Program-made: the position numbers and the translations under genes
Shown: piece after piece, positions 6,890 to 6,890 of the stretch
Layout of the letters: the number at the start of each line of letters is the position of its first letter
Numbering within the stretch: position 1 is the first letter of the stretch
Source of the DNA: an uncultured Ruminococcus sp.
GTDB lineage: Bacteria > Bacillota > Clostridia > Oscillospirales > CAG-272
Reading direction: 5' to 3'
NCBI GenBank assembly: GCA_902796505.1
Contig: CADBPA010000222.1
Span: forward strand, 1 to 6,890
Length of the DNA: 6,890 nucleotides
Notes under the pieces: generated by a model
Database searches by the model: none
Told to the model about the DNA's origin: nothing
Seen by the model: only the letters and a program-made list of their open reading frames with translations

Positions 6890-6890
6890 A

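Overview
The window is ordinary chromosomal DNA from a bacterium, with four closely packed minus-strand genes and the tail of one plus-strand gene. Base composition is moderately GC-rich, with G/C favoured at third codon positions. ComEC, a RarA-type AAA+ protein, a DgkB/YegS-type lipid kinase and Shine-Dalgarno-type start signals together suggest a low-confidence placement in the Bacillota/Clostridia, possibly an uncultured gut lineage. No mobile element, CRISPR array, RNA gene or phage remnant is visible, and I found no evidence for a new multi-gene system.

Layout. Positions 2-187 (+) hold the last 61 codons of the YchF/OLA1 P-loop ATPase. After a 22-base convergent gap, comEC (210-2489, -) encodes the DNA-uptake channel protein. 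Upstream of it, 35 bases away, is a diacylglycerol-kinase-family lipid kinase (2525-3484, -). Next is rarA/mgsA (3561-4805, -), and last is recG (4838 to beyond the right edge, -), whose first residues lie outside the window.

How the genes relate. recG and rarA are 32 bases apart and probably co-transcribed. Both proteins act on stalled replication forks, so this looks like a small fork-rescue unit. The 76-base gap after rarA carries a near-consensus sigma-A-type promoter (TTGACT, 17 bases, TATAAT, with an extended TGC) starting right at the rarA stop codon. The lipid kinase and comEC therefore probably form a second unit with its own promoter. An 8-base perfect inverted repeat overlaps this promoter's -35 box and its predicted start point.

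Points worth a second look are the ComEC C-terminal metallo-beta-lactamase-like domain, which has lost its histidine/aspartate metal-binding motif; the promoter with its overlapping inverted repeat; the recG-rarA adjacency; and two lineage-type insertions in RecG, one of them in the loop of the TRG translocation motif.
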